From Pseudochryseolinea flava (GTDB lineage Bacteria > Bacteroidota > Bacteroidia > Cytophagales > Cyclobacteriaceae): a stretch of DNA of 64,000 nt. Position 1 is the first letter of the stretch; every line of letters starts with the position of its first letter. Below are positions 43,026-52,118 of the stretch, piece after piece. The notes below the pieces were generated by a model. The model was not told the DNA's origin and searched no databases. It worked only from the letters and a program-made list of their open reading frames with translations. The stretch spans positions 248,001 to 312,000 of the forward strand of contig NZ_QMFY01000001.1 of NCBI RefSeq assembly GCF_003286915.1, read 5' to 3'. A program made the position numbers and the translations under genes.

Positions 43026-44165
43026 TTATGCAGGAATTTTACAGAGATCTGCAAGTGCCTTAACGGCAACGTCGACCTCCTCAGGTTTGTTGTATTTGCT
43101 AAATGAAAATCTTACCGCGCCGCGTTTTGAATCCGGATACAATGTTCCCAACACGTGCGATCCTTGTGTTGCGCCACTAGAGCAAGCACTACCACCCGAC
43201 GCAGAGATACCTTGAAGATCAAGATTAAAAAGGATCATATCGTTTTCTTCCGATTCTGGTAAACATACGTTCAGCACGGTATACAAACTGCGCTCAATAT
43301 TGTCAGAGTCTCCATGGAAACTAACACCTGGTATAGTGGCCTTTAGTTTATGGACCATTCTGATTTTTAATTCTTCAATATGTTTTTTATGATCAGCCAT
43401 CTCGCGATAAGCAATCTCCAAAGCTTTTGCTAAGCCGATGATACCGTACACATTTTCCGTTCCGCCGCGCATATTACGCTCTTGCGCTCCACCATACACA
43501 AAGGGCGCAATCTTTTTGTCCTTTCTGATGAACATAAAACCCGCGCCTTTCGGACCATGAAACTTGTGCGCCGCAGCAGTGATACCATGTACATTGATCT
43601 TACTCAAGTCATGCACATAGTGTCCTACTGTTTGCACCGTATCTGAATGAAAATAGGCTTGGTAGTTTTTGCACATCGCACCAACACGTTCGATATCAAG
43701 CACATTTCCGATCTCATTGTTCGCATGCATCAATGATACCAGCGACTGTGGATTTTCTTTCAAAAGGGATTCAAGGTGATTAAGATCAACGTGCCCCTTT
43801 TCATCGAGATTCACCCACTTAATATTCACGAGTCCGCGCTTAGCAAGTGTTTCCACCGTATTTTCTACCGCATGATGCTCGATATGTGAGGAAATCACCG
43901 TTTTCAGACCATACGATTGAATACTGCTGGTAATAATCGCGTTATCTGCCTCGGTACCGCCTGAGGTAAAGATGATCTCACCCGCCGTACAGTTGAGTAA
44001 TTCCGCAATTTTTTTTCGCGCCGATTCAATCGCAGCCCGTACTTTACGGCCGTGGCTGTGCGTTGACGACGGATTCCCAAAATCCTCCAACATAAAAGGC
44101 TTCATAGCCTCAAATACTTCAGGATCAAGGGGGGTAGTAGCCGCGTTATCCAAATAAACTCGCAT
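43026..44165 (-). CDS. Cysteine desulfurase (NifS/IscS-like)
   Basis: The 379-residue PLP enzyme removes sulfur from cysteine for iron-sulfur or tRNA thiolation pathways. It shows YLDNAATTPLDPEVFEAM, FTSGGTEADNAII, the PLP lysine in AAHKFHGPKGAGF (about 205), and the catalytic Cys loop GSACSSGATQGSHVL (about 325). The group I NifS/IscS length fits. No isc or suf scaffold genes are adjacent, so the exact pathway (IscS versus NifS) is open. It has a perfect -7 box upstream and leads an operon with the YWTD lipoprotein. Confidence 0.93.
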   Translation of the reverse strand: MRVYLDNAATTPLDPEVFEAMKPFMLEDFGNPSSTHSHGRKVRAAIESARKKIAELLNCTAGEIIFTSGGTEADNAIITSSIQSYGLKTVISSHIEHHAVENTVETLAKRGLVNIKWVNLDEKGHVDLNHLESLLKENPQSLVSLMHANNEIGNVLDIERVGAMCKNYQAYFHSDTVQTVGHYVHDLSKINVHGITAAAHKFHGPKGAGFMFIRKDKKIAPFVYGGAQERNMRGGTENVYGIIGLAKALEIAYREMADHKKHIEELKIRMVHKLKATIPGVSFHGDSDNIERSLYTVLNVCLPESEENDMILFNLDLQGISASGGSACSSGATQGSHVLGTLYPDSKRGAVRFSFSKYNKPEEVDVAVKALADLCKIPA

Positions 44166-44187
44166 GGTCTCTCTGCTTTTCGGGGTG

Positions 44188-44195
44188 CAAAGTTA
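44188..44195 (-). promoter_or_regulatory. -7 promoter element of the cysteine desulfurase operon
   Basis: The minus strand reads TAACTTTG, an exact TAnnTTTG match, followed by CACCCC, 22 nt before the ATG at 44165. Confidence 0.65.
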
Positions 44196-44230
44196 ATGGT
44201 AAAAGCTATTGGCTGTTAGCTCTAACCACC

Positions 44231-45634
44231 CTACGTAAGCGATTTTTCAGAAATGATTTCTTTGATATCCGAGATGATCTTCTTGGCGAGATTATCGGCT
44301 TTTATCTCCATGTCCGACTCGGCATAGATTCGAATGATCGGTTCTGTATTCGATTTGCGCAAATGAACCCACTCTTTATCAAATTCGATCTTCACACCAT
44401 CGATCAAATTGATGGGCTGCTTCTGGTATTTCGCCTTTACCGCTTCCAATACCTGATCGACATTAATATCTGGTGTAAGCTCTATTTTGTTTTTGGAAAT
44501 AATGTAGTTCGGATAAGATGCTCTCAAACGCGAAACGGATATGTTTCGCTTCGCCAACAGAGAAAGAAACAATGCGATTCCCACGAGTGCATCGCGTCCG
44601 TAGTGTAGCTCAGGATAAATCACGCCTCCGTTACCTTCTCCACCAATCACGGCATTGCTTTCCTTCATCATCGTCACCACGTTAACTTCTCCTACCGCCG
44701 CCGCAAAATATTCGCCGCCAGCTTTTTCAGTCACGTCACGTAGCGCCCGCGTTGACGACAAGTTCGAAACAGTATTTCCTTTTTTCTTCTTGCCTGCATT
44801 TAACACGTAGTCAGCAACGGCAACGAGTGTATACTCTTCGCCGAATGGCGTACCATCTTCATTGATCAACGCAAGGCGATCAACATCTGGATCGACAACA
44901 ATTCCGAAATCGTATTTACCTTTCTTTATCTCACGACTGATGTCCGTGAGATTCTCCGGGAGTGGCTCTGGGTTGTGTGGGAAATGGCCTGTCGGTTCAC
45001 AATAAAGTTCCTTTACTGAAACCCCTAATGCTTTCAACAGCATGGGCACTGCAATACCCCCAGATGAATTCACTGCATCGACTACCACTTTAAAACCCCT
45101 TGCGCGAATCGCTTCTACATCTACTAGTGGAAGGGCTAAAATCTGGTCAACGTGTTTTTGTAGATATGTATCGTTCTTCTCGTATTTACCGAGTTTTGTT
45201 ACTGGCGCGAAATCAAATTCTTCTTGTTCGGCAATTCGCAGTACTTCTTCGCCGTCTTTGCCAGAAATAAATTCTCCTTTATCGTTAAGCAATTTTAGCG
45301 CATTCCACTGTGCCGGGTTATGACTCGCTGTCAGAATAATACCACCGGCCGCTTTTTCTATTGGCACAGCAATCTCAACGGTAGGGGTAGTGGACAAACC
45401 AAGATCGACTACATCAATGCCCAAACCTTGCAGAGTTGAAACGACTAATGCGTTTACCATTTCGCCAGAAAGTCTAGCATCTCTACCAATCACCACCTTC
45501 GTAGTACCTTTTTTCTTTTTCAACCACGTACCAAATGCGGCTGAAAATTTCACAACATCAACAGGCGTAAGATTGTCGCCCGCTTTTCCTCCAATAGTTC
45601 CCCGGATACCCGAGATCGATTTGATTAACGTCAC
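44231..45634 (-). CDS. glmM: Phosphoglucosamine mutase-type phosphohexomutase
   Basis: The 467-residue alpha-D-phosphohexomutase starts LIKSISGIRGTIGG after MT. The active serine loop is ILTASHNPAQWNALK (about residue 100), and metal ligands are in VVDPDVDRLALI. Sugar-binding GGEGNGGVIYP and phosphate-binding RKSNTEPIIRIYAES are both present. The single hexomutase of this type in Bacteroidota is usually GlmM, which supplies peptidoglycan precursors, but a phosphoglucomutase/phosphomannomutase role cannot be excluded. It has its own promoter. Confidence 0.85.
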   Translation of the reverse strand: MTLIKSISGIRGTIGGKAGDNLTPVDVVKFSAAFGTWLKKKKGTTKVVIGRDARLSGEMVNALVVSTLQGLGIDVVDLGLSTTPTVEIAVPIEKAAGGIILTASHNPAQWNALKLLNDKGEFISGKDGEEVLRIAEQEEFDFAPVTKLGKYEKNDTYLQKHVDQILALPLVDVEAIRARGFKVVVDAVNSSGGIAVPMLLKALGVSVKELYCEPTGHFPHNPEPLPENLTDISREIKKGKYDFGIVVDPDVDRLALINEDGTPFGEEYTLVAVADYVLNAGKKKKGNTVSNLSSTRALRDVTEKAGGEYFAAAVGEVNVVTMMKESNAVIGGEGNGGVIYPELHYGRDALVGIALFLSLLAKRNISVSRLRASYPNYIISKNKIELTPDINVDQVLEAVKAKYQKQPINLIDGVKIEFDKEWVHLRKSNTEPIIRIYAESDMEIKADNLAKKIISDIKEIISEKSLT

Positions 45635-45657
45635 TGAGATTTTTTTTAATTAGGTGG

Positions 45658-45665
45658 CAAATATA
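45658..45665 (-). promoter_or_regulatory. -7 promoter element of glmM
   Basis: The minus strand reads TATATTTG, an exact TAnnTTTG match, 23 nt before the ATG at 45634. Confidence 0.6.
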
Positions 45666-45779
45666 CAAATGTTCATGGTTTACGGGACACAGGATGTATT
45701 CGTACGCATTCAAGTTTGTGTCATCATTTCATGGCAACGATCATTAACGTGTTAACTTTTTCACGACTTTTGTAGCTGT

Positions 45780-45791
45780 GTTTCCGGAAAC
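45780..45791. promoter_or_regulatory. Perfect palindrome GTTTCCGGAAAC upstream of mazG
   Basis: The 12-bp palindrome is in the glmM/mazG divergent region, about 75 bp before the mazG start. The core TTTCCGGAAA also occurs at 12431-12440 upstream of the accessory cluster. TTCCGGAA also occurs inside coding sequence at 29519-29528 and near 37365, so a regulatory role is uncertain. Confidence 0.25.
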
Positions 45792-45866
45792 ATCGAACAT
45801 AATTTGTGCTTCGCGTAAATTCAGCGTACTTGTTCACGCCAAACTGCCAACACGTCAACTAATCTT

Positions 45867-46682
45867 ATGAAAAAAAATCTTTCCGCGCCTGATCCAAATC
45901 GTCAACAGAAACTTCAGGCCTTTGATCGTTTGCTCACCATCATGGATGAATTGCGGGAGAACTGTCCATGGGATAAAAAACAAACACTGGAAAGCTTACG
46001 ACATCTCACCATCGAAGAAACATACGAACTATCGGATGCCATTTTAGAAGGCGACTTGCAGGAGATCAAAAAAGAGCTTGGCGACCTCATGCTTCACATG
46101 GTGTTTTACGCGCGCATTGCTTCTGAAAAAAAATCTTTCGATGTTGCCGACGTACTGCATTCCATTTGTGATAAACTCGTTGAGCGTCATCCGCACATTT
46201 ATAGCGACGTCGTGGCAAATGATGAAGAAACCGTGAAAGCAAATTGGGAGAAGATCAAACTCAAATCTGGCAACAAATCTGTTCTTGAAGGTGTGCCTAC
46301 ATCACTTCCCGCCCTTGTAAAAGCAGTACGCGTACAAGACAAAGCACGCGGCGTTGGTTTTGATTGGGAAAAGAAAGAACAGGTGTGGGAAAAAGTCGAA
46401 GAGGAGATGCAAGAGTTCAAAAATGAATTCAACGTTAGCGACGATAAACCCATCGATCAAGAAAAAGCCGTAGCTGAATTTGGCGACCTATTATTTTCAT
46501 TAGTGAACTATGCTCGCTTTATTAATATAGATCCTGAAGAAGCGCTGGAACGTACCAATAAAAAGTTCATCAAGCGTTTTCAATATCTCGAAACAGAATC
46601 GGCACGCGACGGAAAAAAAATGGGAGAAATGACGCTGGCAGAAATGGATGCCTACTGGGAACGTGCAAAATCAATTCGATAA
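45867..46682 (+). CDS. mazG: Nucleoside triphosphate pyrophosphohydrolase
   Basis: The 271-residue house-cleaning enzyme hydrolyses non-canonical NTPs to NMPs. Two MazG domains are present. The first has CPWDKKQTLESLRHLTIEE with EIKKELGDLMLHMVFYARI (the E-x2-E and E-x2-D metal motif), and the second has KVEEEMQEFKN and AEFGDLLFSLVNYARF. Its length is that of full-length E. coli MazG-type proteins, not the short phage type. It is monocistronic, 112 nt before the antiporter gene. Confidence 0.94.
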   Translation: MKKNLSAPDPNRQQKLQAFDRLLTIMDELRENCPWDKKQTLESLRHLTIEETYELSDAILEGDLQEIKKELGDLMLHMVFYARIASEKKSFDVADVLHSICDKLVERHPHIYSDVVANDEETVKANWEKIKLKSGNKSVLEGVPTSLPALVKAVRVQDKARGVGFDWEKKEQVWEKVEEEMQEFKNEFNVSDDKPIDQEKAVAEFGDLLFSLVNYARFINIDPEEALERTNKKFIKRFQYLETESARDGKKMGEMTLAEMDAYWERAKSIR

Positions 46683-46757
46683 AATAACCCTTCATCGCTA
46701 ACAACAACGACTGGTGGAAACCTATCGTAGTTGTCTGGCAGTTTTTTGCGAAATCTT

Positions 46758-46765
46758 TATTTTTG
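46758..46765 (+). promoter_or_regulatory. -7 promoter element of the CPA2 antiporter gene
   Basis: TATTTTTG is an exact TAnnTTTG match 29 nt before the ATG at 46794. A second near match, TATTTTAG, lies at 46777-46784. Confidence 0.45.
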
Positions 46766-46793
46766 ACGGTTCGAAATATTTTAGCGAAGGCTC

Positions 46794-48974
46794 ATGACGA
46801 AAAAACTTCTATTCTATCTTATTCTCATAGGGGTCTTCGGTGGACTGATTTATTGGGTAACCATCCAGGGAAGTCTGTTGGAAAGTCAGAAAGCTGTGAG
46901 TGACGCAACGCAAATAAAGGGCGACTACACACCCTTTGAAATGTTTCAGGATACTTTCCATCACAATCTCGTTCATCCGCTAGCAAGGTTAATTCTTCAG
47001 ATTATTTCGATCATCTTGATTTCACGGATATTCGGTTTCATTTTTAACAAAATTGGTCAGCCAACGGTCATCGGAGAAATCATCGCGGGTATTGTGCTCG
47101 GGCCTTCTGTGCTTGGTATGTTCTTTCCAGAATTCTCATTGTTTCTGTTTCCTCAAGAATCACTCGGCAACCTGCAGTTTCTAAGTCAAGTCGGATTGAT
47201 TTTGTTTATGTTCGTGATTGGGCTTGAACTCGATCTTAAAATCTTGCGCGGCAAAGCTAACGATGCTGTCGTGATCAGTCATGCGAGTATTATTATTCCC
47301 TATTTTTTAGGTATGCTACTCGCCTACTTCTTGTACGAAGAATTCGCGCCGGCTAACATTTCTTACATTTCTTTTTCTTTGTTCATGGGAATCGCGATGA
47401 GCATTACGGCATTCCCTGTACTCGCGCGGGTTATTCAAGAGCGTGACTTGACGAAAACGCGTCTTGGCATTATCGCCATCACCTGTGCCGCTGCCGACGA
47501 TGTAACAGCGTGGTGCATTCTCGCCGCCGTAATCGCCATTGTGAAAGCTGGTACTTTTGTTAGCGCGCTGTACACCATAGCGCTCGCGTTGGGTTATGTT
47601 CTATTCATGCTCTTTGTTATTCAACCATTCCTAAAAAGAATTGGTACGATATACTCCGATCGCGAAACCATTAGCAAAACAATTGTCGCAGTTGCGTTTC
47701 TTGTACTACTCATTTCTTCTTATCTGGCTGAAATTATCGGCATCCATGCGTTGTTCGGTGCATTCTTAGCCGGGGTGATTATGCCACCGAGTTTTAGCTT
47801 CCGAAAAATTTTAACAGAGAAAATTGAAGACGTGAGCCTTGTGTTGTTGCTTCCGCTCTTTTTTGTGTTTACCGGATTACGAACGCAAATCGGTTTACTC
47901 AATGAATCTCATCTCTGGATCACGTGTGGTTGGATTATCCTTACAGCCGTAGTCGGAAAATTCGGAGGAAGTACATTGGCGGCACGTGTCGTTGGCACAA
48001 GCTGGCGCGAAAGTTTGGCGATCGGGGCATTGATGAATACGCGTGGATTGATGGAGCTTATCGTATTGAACATCGGCTTCGACCTCGGTGTGTTGTCGCC
48101 ACCTGTGTTTGCCATGTTAGTATTGATGGCGCTCGTAACCACTTTTATGACAGGGCCTGCGCTGGACCTCATCAATTACTTTTATCCAGAACGCGATGGT
48201 GAAACATCGTCGGCAGCAAAGCTTTATAAAATACTCATCTCGTTTGGGCCACCTTTAAAAGGAAAAATACTATTGCGTCTAGCGGATCAAATCACGCACA
48301 AGAAAAAAGAAGAAGCTGCCATTACAGCTTTTCACCTCACACCAAGTGCAGATATCAACCCGAAAGAAGCACGCGAATATGAATTAGAAAGTTTCAAACT
48401 TGTGAAACAAGAAGCTGACCAACTGAAGATAGACATCACAACGCTTTACCGCGCAACAAATGATATCAGTAAGGAAATCACCACACAAGCCAATCGGGGC
48501 AAATACGATCTGTTGTTGGTGGGTGGATCTAAGTCGCTATTCTCCGCCGACGTTTTGGGCGGAAAAGTCAAGGACTACTTAGAAGATGTACATTGTCAAA
48601 TAGGTGTTTTTGTTGACAAAGATTTCGATGTCGCTGATAAGATTCTGGTGCCGCTACAAGACAACACCGATTTATATCTAATTTCTTTCGCCGAAAGGTT
48701 CATTCAAAATAACAATGCCAAAGTCGTGTTGTATGACCGGAACCGACTATTGAAAACGAACATGATCTTCAGCATGGCTGTCGAAAAAATAAATACGGAG
48801 TATGCCGATAGCATTTCAGTTTTAGAAAGTCATCAAATCTCTGGCGATTATCTCAAGGCTTTTAATTTGGTGATGATGAGCTATGGACAATGGAAAGATT
48901 TTTCCCGCCAAAAAACTTCATGGATAAATTATACGCCGTCTGTGCTCATCTTGAAATCTCAAGAGAATACGTAG
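46794..48974 (+). CDS. CPA2-family cation:proton antiporter with C-terminal Usp-like domain
   Basis: The 726-residue membrane protein has an N-terminal signal-anchor helix and a spacer, then the Na+/H+ or K+/H+ exchanger domain (about 60-460, 12-13 helices). Motifs include GQPTVIGEIIAGIVLGPSVLG, VGLILFMFVIGLELDLKILR and GIHALFGAFLAGVIMPPSFSF. The region from about 475 is cytoplasmic, with two UspA-like nucleotide-binding folds (YDLLLVGGSKSLF, DKILVPLQDNTDLYL). It resembles KefB-type proteins but lacks the TrkA-N domain. The ion is not predictable. Confidence 0.88.
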   Translation: MTKKLLFYLILIGVFGGLIYWVTIQGSLLESQKAVSDATQIKGDYTPFEMFQDTFHHNLVHPLARLILQIISIILISRIFGFIFNKIGQPTVIGEIIAGIVLGPSVLGMFFPEFSLFLFPQESLGNLQFLSQVGLILFMFVIGLELDLKILRGKANDAVVISHASIIIPYFLGMLLAYFLYEEFAPANISYISFSLFMGIAMSITAFPVLARVIQERDLTKTRLGIIAITCAAADDVTAWCILAAVIAIVKAGTFVSALYTIALALGYVLFMLFVIQPFLKRIGTIYSDRETISKTIVAVAFLVLLISSYLAEIIGIHALFGAFLAGVIMPPSFSFRKILTEKIEDVSLVLLLPLFFVFTGLRTQIGLLNESHLWITCGWIILTAVVGKFGGSTLAARVVGTSWRESLAIGALMNTRGLMELIVLNIGFDLGVLSPPVFAMLVLMALVTTFMTGPALDLINYFYPERDGETSSAAKLYKILISFGPPLKGKILLRLADQITHKKKEEAAITAFHLTPSADINPKEAREYELESFKLVKQEADQLKIDITTLYRATNDISKEITTQANRGKYDLLLVGGSKSLFSADVLGGKVKDYLEDVHCQIGVFVDKDFDVADKILVPLQDNTDLYLISFAERFIQNNNAKVVLYDRNRLLKTNMIFSMAVEKINTEYADSISVLESHQISGDYLKAFNLVMMSYGQWKDFSRQKTSWINYTPSVLILKSQENT

Positions 48975-49303
48975 CCCATTCGTAAATCAGTTTTAAAGTT
49001 GCTGATTCCAACATTTTGGCACATTGTAGAGACTGAGCGCGATTCAGTATGGTTAGGTAAAATATTATTTGCCGTGTGCTCGTGCGGTCCAGAATAAAAA
49101 TTCAATTGCCTGAATATCAAGGACTGAATTTTTGCAAGCCGATCGATAAAACGTAATTCGGGATTTTTGAAAAATGTCCGTCACACCCGAATATTCCGGC
49201 AAAACCTTATAAATCTTTTTGCTTTCGCCGGAAAAACTTGCACACCTGCCCTTCCGGTGTCAATGAAAAAGTCTGAGGCTGATGTTCGCCATAATTTTGT
49301 AGT
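48975..49303. other. Intergenic region rich in inverted repeats
   Basis: This 329 bp region has no ORF with coding character. It contains AAAAATTCA (49096-49104) / TGAATTTTT (49125-49133), a perfect 9-bp inverted repeat. It also has ACTGA/TCAGT (49032-49048), TTCCGGC (49194-49200) / GCCGGAA (49227-49233), and ACACC/GGTGT (49242-49260). The -7 box of the downstream kinase is at 49292-49299. The first hairpin could end antiporter transcription; the others could be operators. An undetected small RNA is possible. Confidence 0.45.
49292..49299 (+). promoter_or_regulatory. -7 promoter element of the first tandem kinase
   Basis: TAATTTTG is an exact TAnnTTTG match ending 4 nt before the GTG at 49304. 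Transcription would begin at or next to the GTG, so the mRNA is probably leaderless. Confidence 0.5.
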
Positions 49304-50611
49304 GTGAATAAGCCGACAGAAATAAAATTATCACCGTTCAGGAAGTGGGTTAGGAATCTGATCATCGGGCCGGATACCTATATTGAGTCTTACGGCGAAT
49401 TTAAACAGGTCATTCTCTCTGGACAGTTTGCGCTCATTGGCATCGTGCTCTGCCTCATGTACGCAACGGTTGGCGCTTGCCTCGGTAGCTACGTAGGCTT
49501 ACCAATATTCATCACAACCATTTTTTTTCTCGGTCTTTCCATCTTCATTCATCGTCAAGGAGATCATTGCCTTGCCAATTATTTTCTGCTTCCTACCATA
49601 AACATCGCAGTATATCTTTTCGCCGCGAGTGAATCCGCAGGTAGCGGCGCTTTCTTGTTTTTTATCGTCAATACACTTGCCGCTTTTTGTGTATTCAATT
49701 ACAAGCAGCGCCTGCTATCAATACTATTTGCTGTCTTCACGTATTTTCTTTTTGCACTCGCCTATTTTGTTGACTTCAGCATATTGCCATACCGTCACTA
49801 TTCAGATGAAATTATGCTCTTCAAACTCGTGCTTAATTTCTCTGTTGCGCTTCCTTGTGTTACCATGGGGGTGTATCTTTTGATCAGCCTGAACCACTAC
49901 AACGCTTTACAGTTAGTGCAGAGTAATGCCGAACTCGTCAAGACAAACACGGAGCTTGATCGCTTTGTATACAGTACATCACACGACCTTCGTGCACCAT
50001 TATCGTCTGTACTCGGACTCATCGATATCGCCCATCGAAGCAACAGCGAACGTGAGGTGAAGCAGTATCTGGGAATGATGAAAGACCGTATCCATTCACT
50101 GGATAAATTCATCAAAGACATTACCGACTACTCGCGTAACAATCGACTTGAGATTATCCGCGAGCGAATCAATCTCCATGAACTCGCCAGCGAAGTGTGG
50201 GATAGTCTGAGATTTTCTCCAGAAGCCGAGCATATTAAATGTGAGATCGATATTCAAGAAGATCTTTACATTGAAACGGACAAAAATCGCTTGCGCGTAA
50301 TCCTTGCAAACTTGATATCAAATGCCATCCGATATCACGACGTTCGGAAGAACAATAAGTTTATCCGTCTGCATTACCAACTCAATGGACGTGTTTTCTT
50401 TCTAAAAGTAGAAGACAACGGACAGGGTATTGCCCCTGAATATCACAACCGCATATTTGACATGTTTTATCGCGGCAATGAGCAATCGAAAGGATCGGGG
50501 CTTGGTTTGTACATCGTTAAAGAGGCGCTTGTCAAATTGTCGGGATCAATCCGTTTAGAGTCCGCACCCGGTGTCGGTTCTACCTTCATCGTGAAGTTGC
50601 CGCAGAAATAG
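49304..50611 (+). CDS. Membrane sensor histidine kinase (tandem copy 1)
   Basis: The 435-residue kinase has a GTG start. Five or six membrane helices span about 35-205, with no large extracellular loop, so it probably senses something in or at the membrane. The HisKA domain has DRFVYSTSHDLRAPLSSVLG (phospho-His), and the HATPase domain has NLISNAIRYHD, DNGQGI and KGSGLGLYIVKEA. The C-terminal catalytic core is very similar to the next gene. No response regulator is adjacent. Confidence 0.88.
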   Translation: MNKPTEIKLSPFRKWVRNLIIGPDTYIESYGEFKQVILSGQFALIGIVLCLMYATVGACLGSYVGLPIFITTIFFLGLSIFIHRQGDHCLANYFLLPTINIAVYLFAASESAGSGAFLFFIVNTLAAFCVFNYKQRLLSILFAVFTYFLFALAYFVDFSILPYRHYSDEIMLFKLVLNFSVALPCVTMGVYLLISLNHYNALQLVQSNAELVKTNTELDRFVYSTSHDLRAPLSSVLGLIDIAHRSNSEREVKQYLGMMKDRIHSLDKFIKDITDYSRNNRLEIIRERINLHELASEVWDSLRFSPEAEHIKCEIDIQEDLYIETDKNRLRVILANLISNAIRYHDVRKNNKFIRLHYQLNGRVFFLKVEDNGQGIAPEYHNRIFDMFYRGNEQSKGSGLGLYIVKEALVKLSGSIRLESAPGVGSTFIVKLPQK

Positions 50612-50614
50612 CCT

Positions 50615-50664
50615 GTAGTTCACGGCTTTTCCGTTCACAGTTTACCGCATTCAGCTTACTGTCA
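50615..50664. repeat. Degenerate short-period repeat between tandem kinases
   Basis: Units resembling GTTCACGG, GTTCACAG, GTTTACCG and ATTCAGCTTAC recur with an 8-10 nt period. The tract starts right after the first kinase stop. It belongs to the same class of imperfect intergenic repeats seen at 4546, 8271 and 60910. Confidence 0.4.
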
Positions 50665-50756
50665 CTAATCCGTGATCAGGTTCTCGGTTTTATTGTATAG
50701 ATTGTCTGTAATGTAAAACCGTATGCCGTAAACGGCACCTAAAGACACACCCCTCC

Positions 50757-52046
50757 ATGAAATTCAAAATGCGGGATATCCTGCTTCGCAAAGACCTTTT
50801 CATTGCGTCGCAAAACAATTTTAAGCGTGCTATCCTTACCGGCTATCTCGCCTTGTTATCTACCCTCGTCGGTGTGTTTTACACAATCTATCACACCGCT
50901 TATCTTATCGACGACGCCTACTTTGGTTACTATATCCTGATGACAGGCGGCATCAGTTCACTTATCTTAAATCGTAATGGCTATCATACTATTGCCAAAT
51001 CTATAGTGTTGGCTATTGGCACATTTGTAATTTTTCTATTCACGACAAAGTCTGATTTTGTAACCGACGCCCATTTCTACTATCTCATTCTCGCGATGAG
51101 TTCATTTGCCATCTTTGGGTATGAGAACCGCGGTTTCGCCATTGGGTATTGCTTCATTGTTGTCATTTTATTTTGGGTAAGCTTTGTAAGCGGATTTTCC
51201 ATGTTGCCCAAAGCTGGCTACCCCGAGGCGTATGTAAAGTCAAATCAACTAATCAATTTTAGCATCGGCCTCCTCACGTCGGCAATGGTACTTTACTTTA
51301 TGGTTCGTTTGAACTTCAAATCAGAAGCGATCCTCAATAGAAAGCAGGAGGAGATTAGTAGGCAAAACCAAGCGCTTACAAAAGCGAATGCAGAACTCGA
51401 TCGATTTGTTTACAGCGCCTCTCACGATATGCGTGCACCGTTAACGTCAATGCTCGGCCTCATACACATCGCTCGAAAAACGGAAGACCCACGAGAGGTC
51501 GACCAATGTCTTCAAATGTTGGAATCACGGATCCATCGCTTGGACGAATTTATTCACGAGATCATTGATATATCTCGAAACGCACGAATCGATGTAATCA
51601 AACAACCCATCCACTTAAAGGGATTATTGAACGAGGTGCTCGAAAATTTACGGTACGCAAAAGATTCGTCGTTGCAGGTGAATGTCGAAATACCGGCTGA
51701 CTTTAATTTCGATACAGATCCCGCGCGCATCAAAATCATCTTGAGTAACCTCATTGGCAATGCCTTCAAATATCAGGATCGACGTAAAGACACACCGACC
51801 GTATCGATACAAGCGCTTGCCGACTCACGCGGAATGACCTTGGTGGTTGAAGACAATGGTATTGGAATTTCGCCCGATCACCACGCCAAATTATTCTCCA
51901 TGTTTTACAGGGCTAGCGATCAGGCCGAAGGGTCGGGGCTCGGCCTTTACATTACCAAAGAGGCTGTTGAAAAACTCTCCGGCACCATAAAATTCCAGTC
52001 GACACTTGGCCAAGGTTCTACTTTTACGGTTTGGCTCCCACGCTAA
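50757..52046 (+). CDS. Membrane sensor histidine kinase (tandem copy 2)
   Basis: This 429-residue paralogue of the preceding gene has six membrane helices in about 25-185, then a short coiled coil (residues about 187-215). HisKA has DRFVYSASHDMRAPLTSMLG, and HATPase has NLIGNAFKYQD, DNGIGI and EGSGLGLYITKEA. The sensor halves have diverged more than the kinase halves, suggesting a duplication followed by change of signal. It starts at ATG 50757, 145 nt after copy 1. Confidence 0.88.
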   Translation: MKFKMRDILLRKDLFIASQNNFKRAILTGYLALLSTLVGVFYTIYHTAYLIDDAYFGYYILMTGGISSLILNRNGYHTIAKSIVLAIGTFVIFLFTTKSDFVTDAHFYYLILAMSSFAIFGYENRGFAIGYCFIVVILFWVSFVSGFSMLPKAGYPEAYVKSNQLINFSIGLLTSAMVLYFMVRLNFKSEAILNRKQEEISRQNQALTKANAELDRFVYSASHDMRAPLTSMLGLIHIARKTEDPREVDQCLQMLESRIHRLDEFIHEIIDISRNARIDVIKQPIHLKGLLNEVLENLRYAKDSSLQVNVEIPADFNFDTDPARIKIILSNLIGNAFKYQDRRKDTPTVSIQALADSRGMTLVVEDNGIGISPDHHAKLFSMFYRASDQAEGSGLGLYITKEAVEKLSGTIKFQSTLGQGSTFTVWLPR

Positions 52047-52104
52047 CAGGCGTTAAGCCCCGCATTTTTTTTTACCTGGCTCACCGTCAACTGATCCCTA
52101 ATAT

Positions 52105-52112
52105 TATCTTTG
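52105..52112 (+). promoter_or_regulatory. -7 promoter element of glyS
   Basis: TATCTTTG is an exact TAnnTTTG match inside TTATCTTTGCC, an 11-mer also present at ileS (60949-60959). It ends 6 nt before the ATG at 52119, so the leader is nearly absent. Confidence 0.6.
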
Positions 52113-52118
52113 CCCCTT

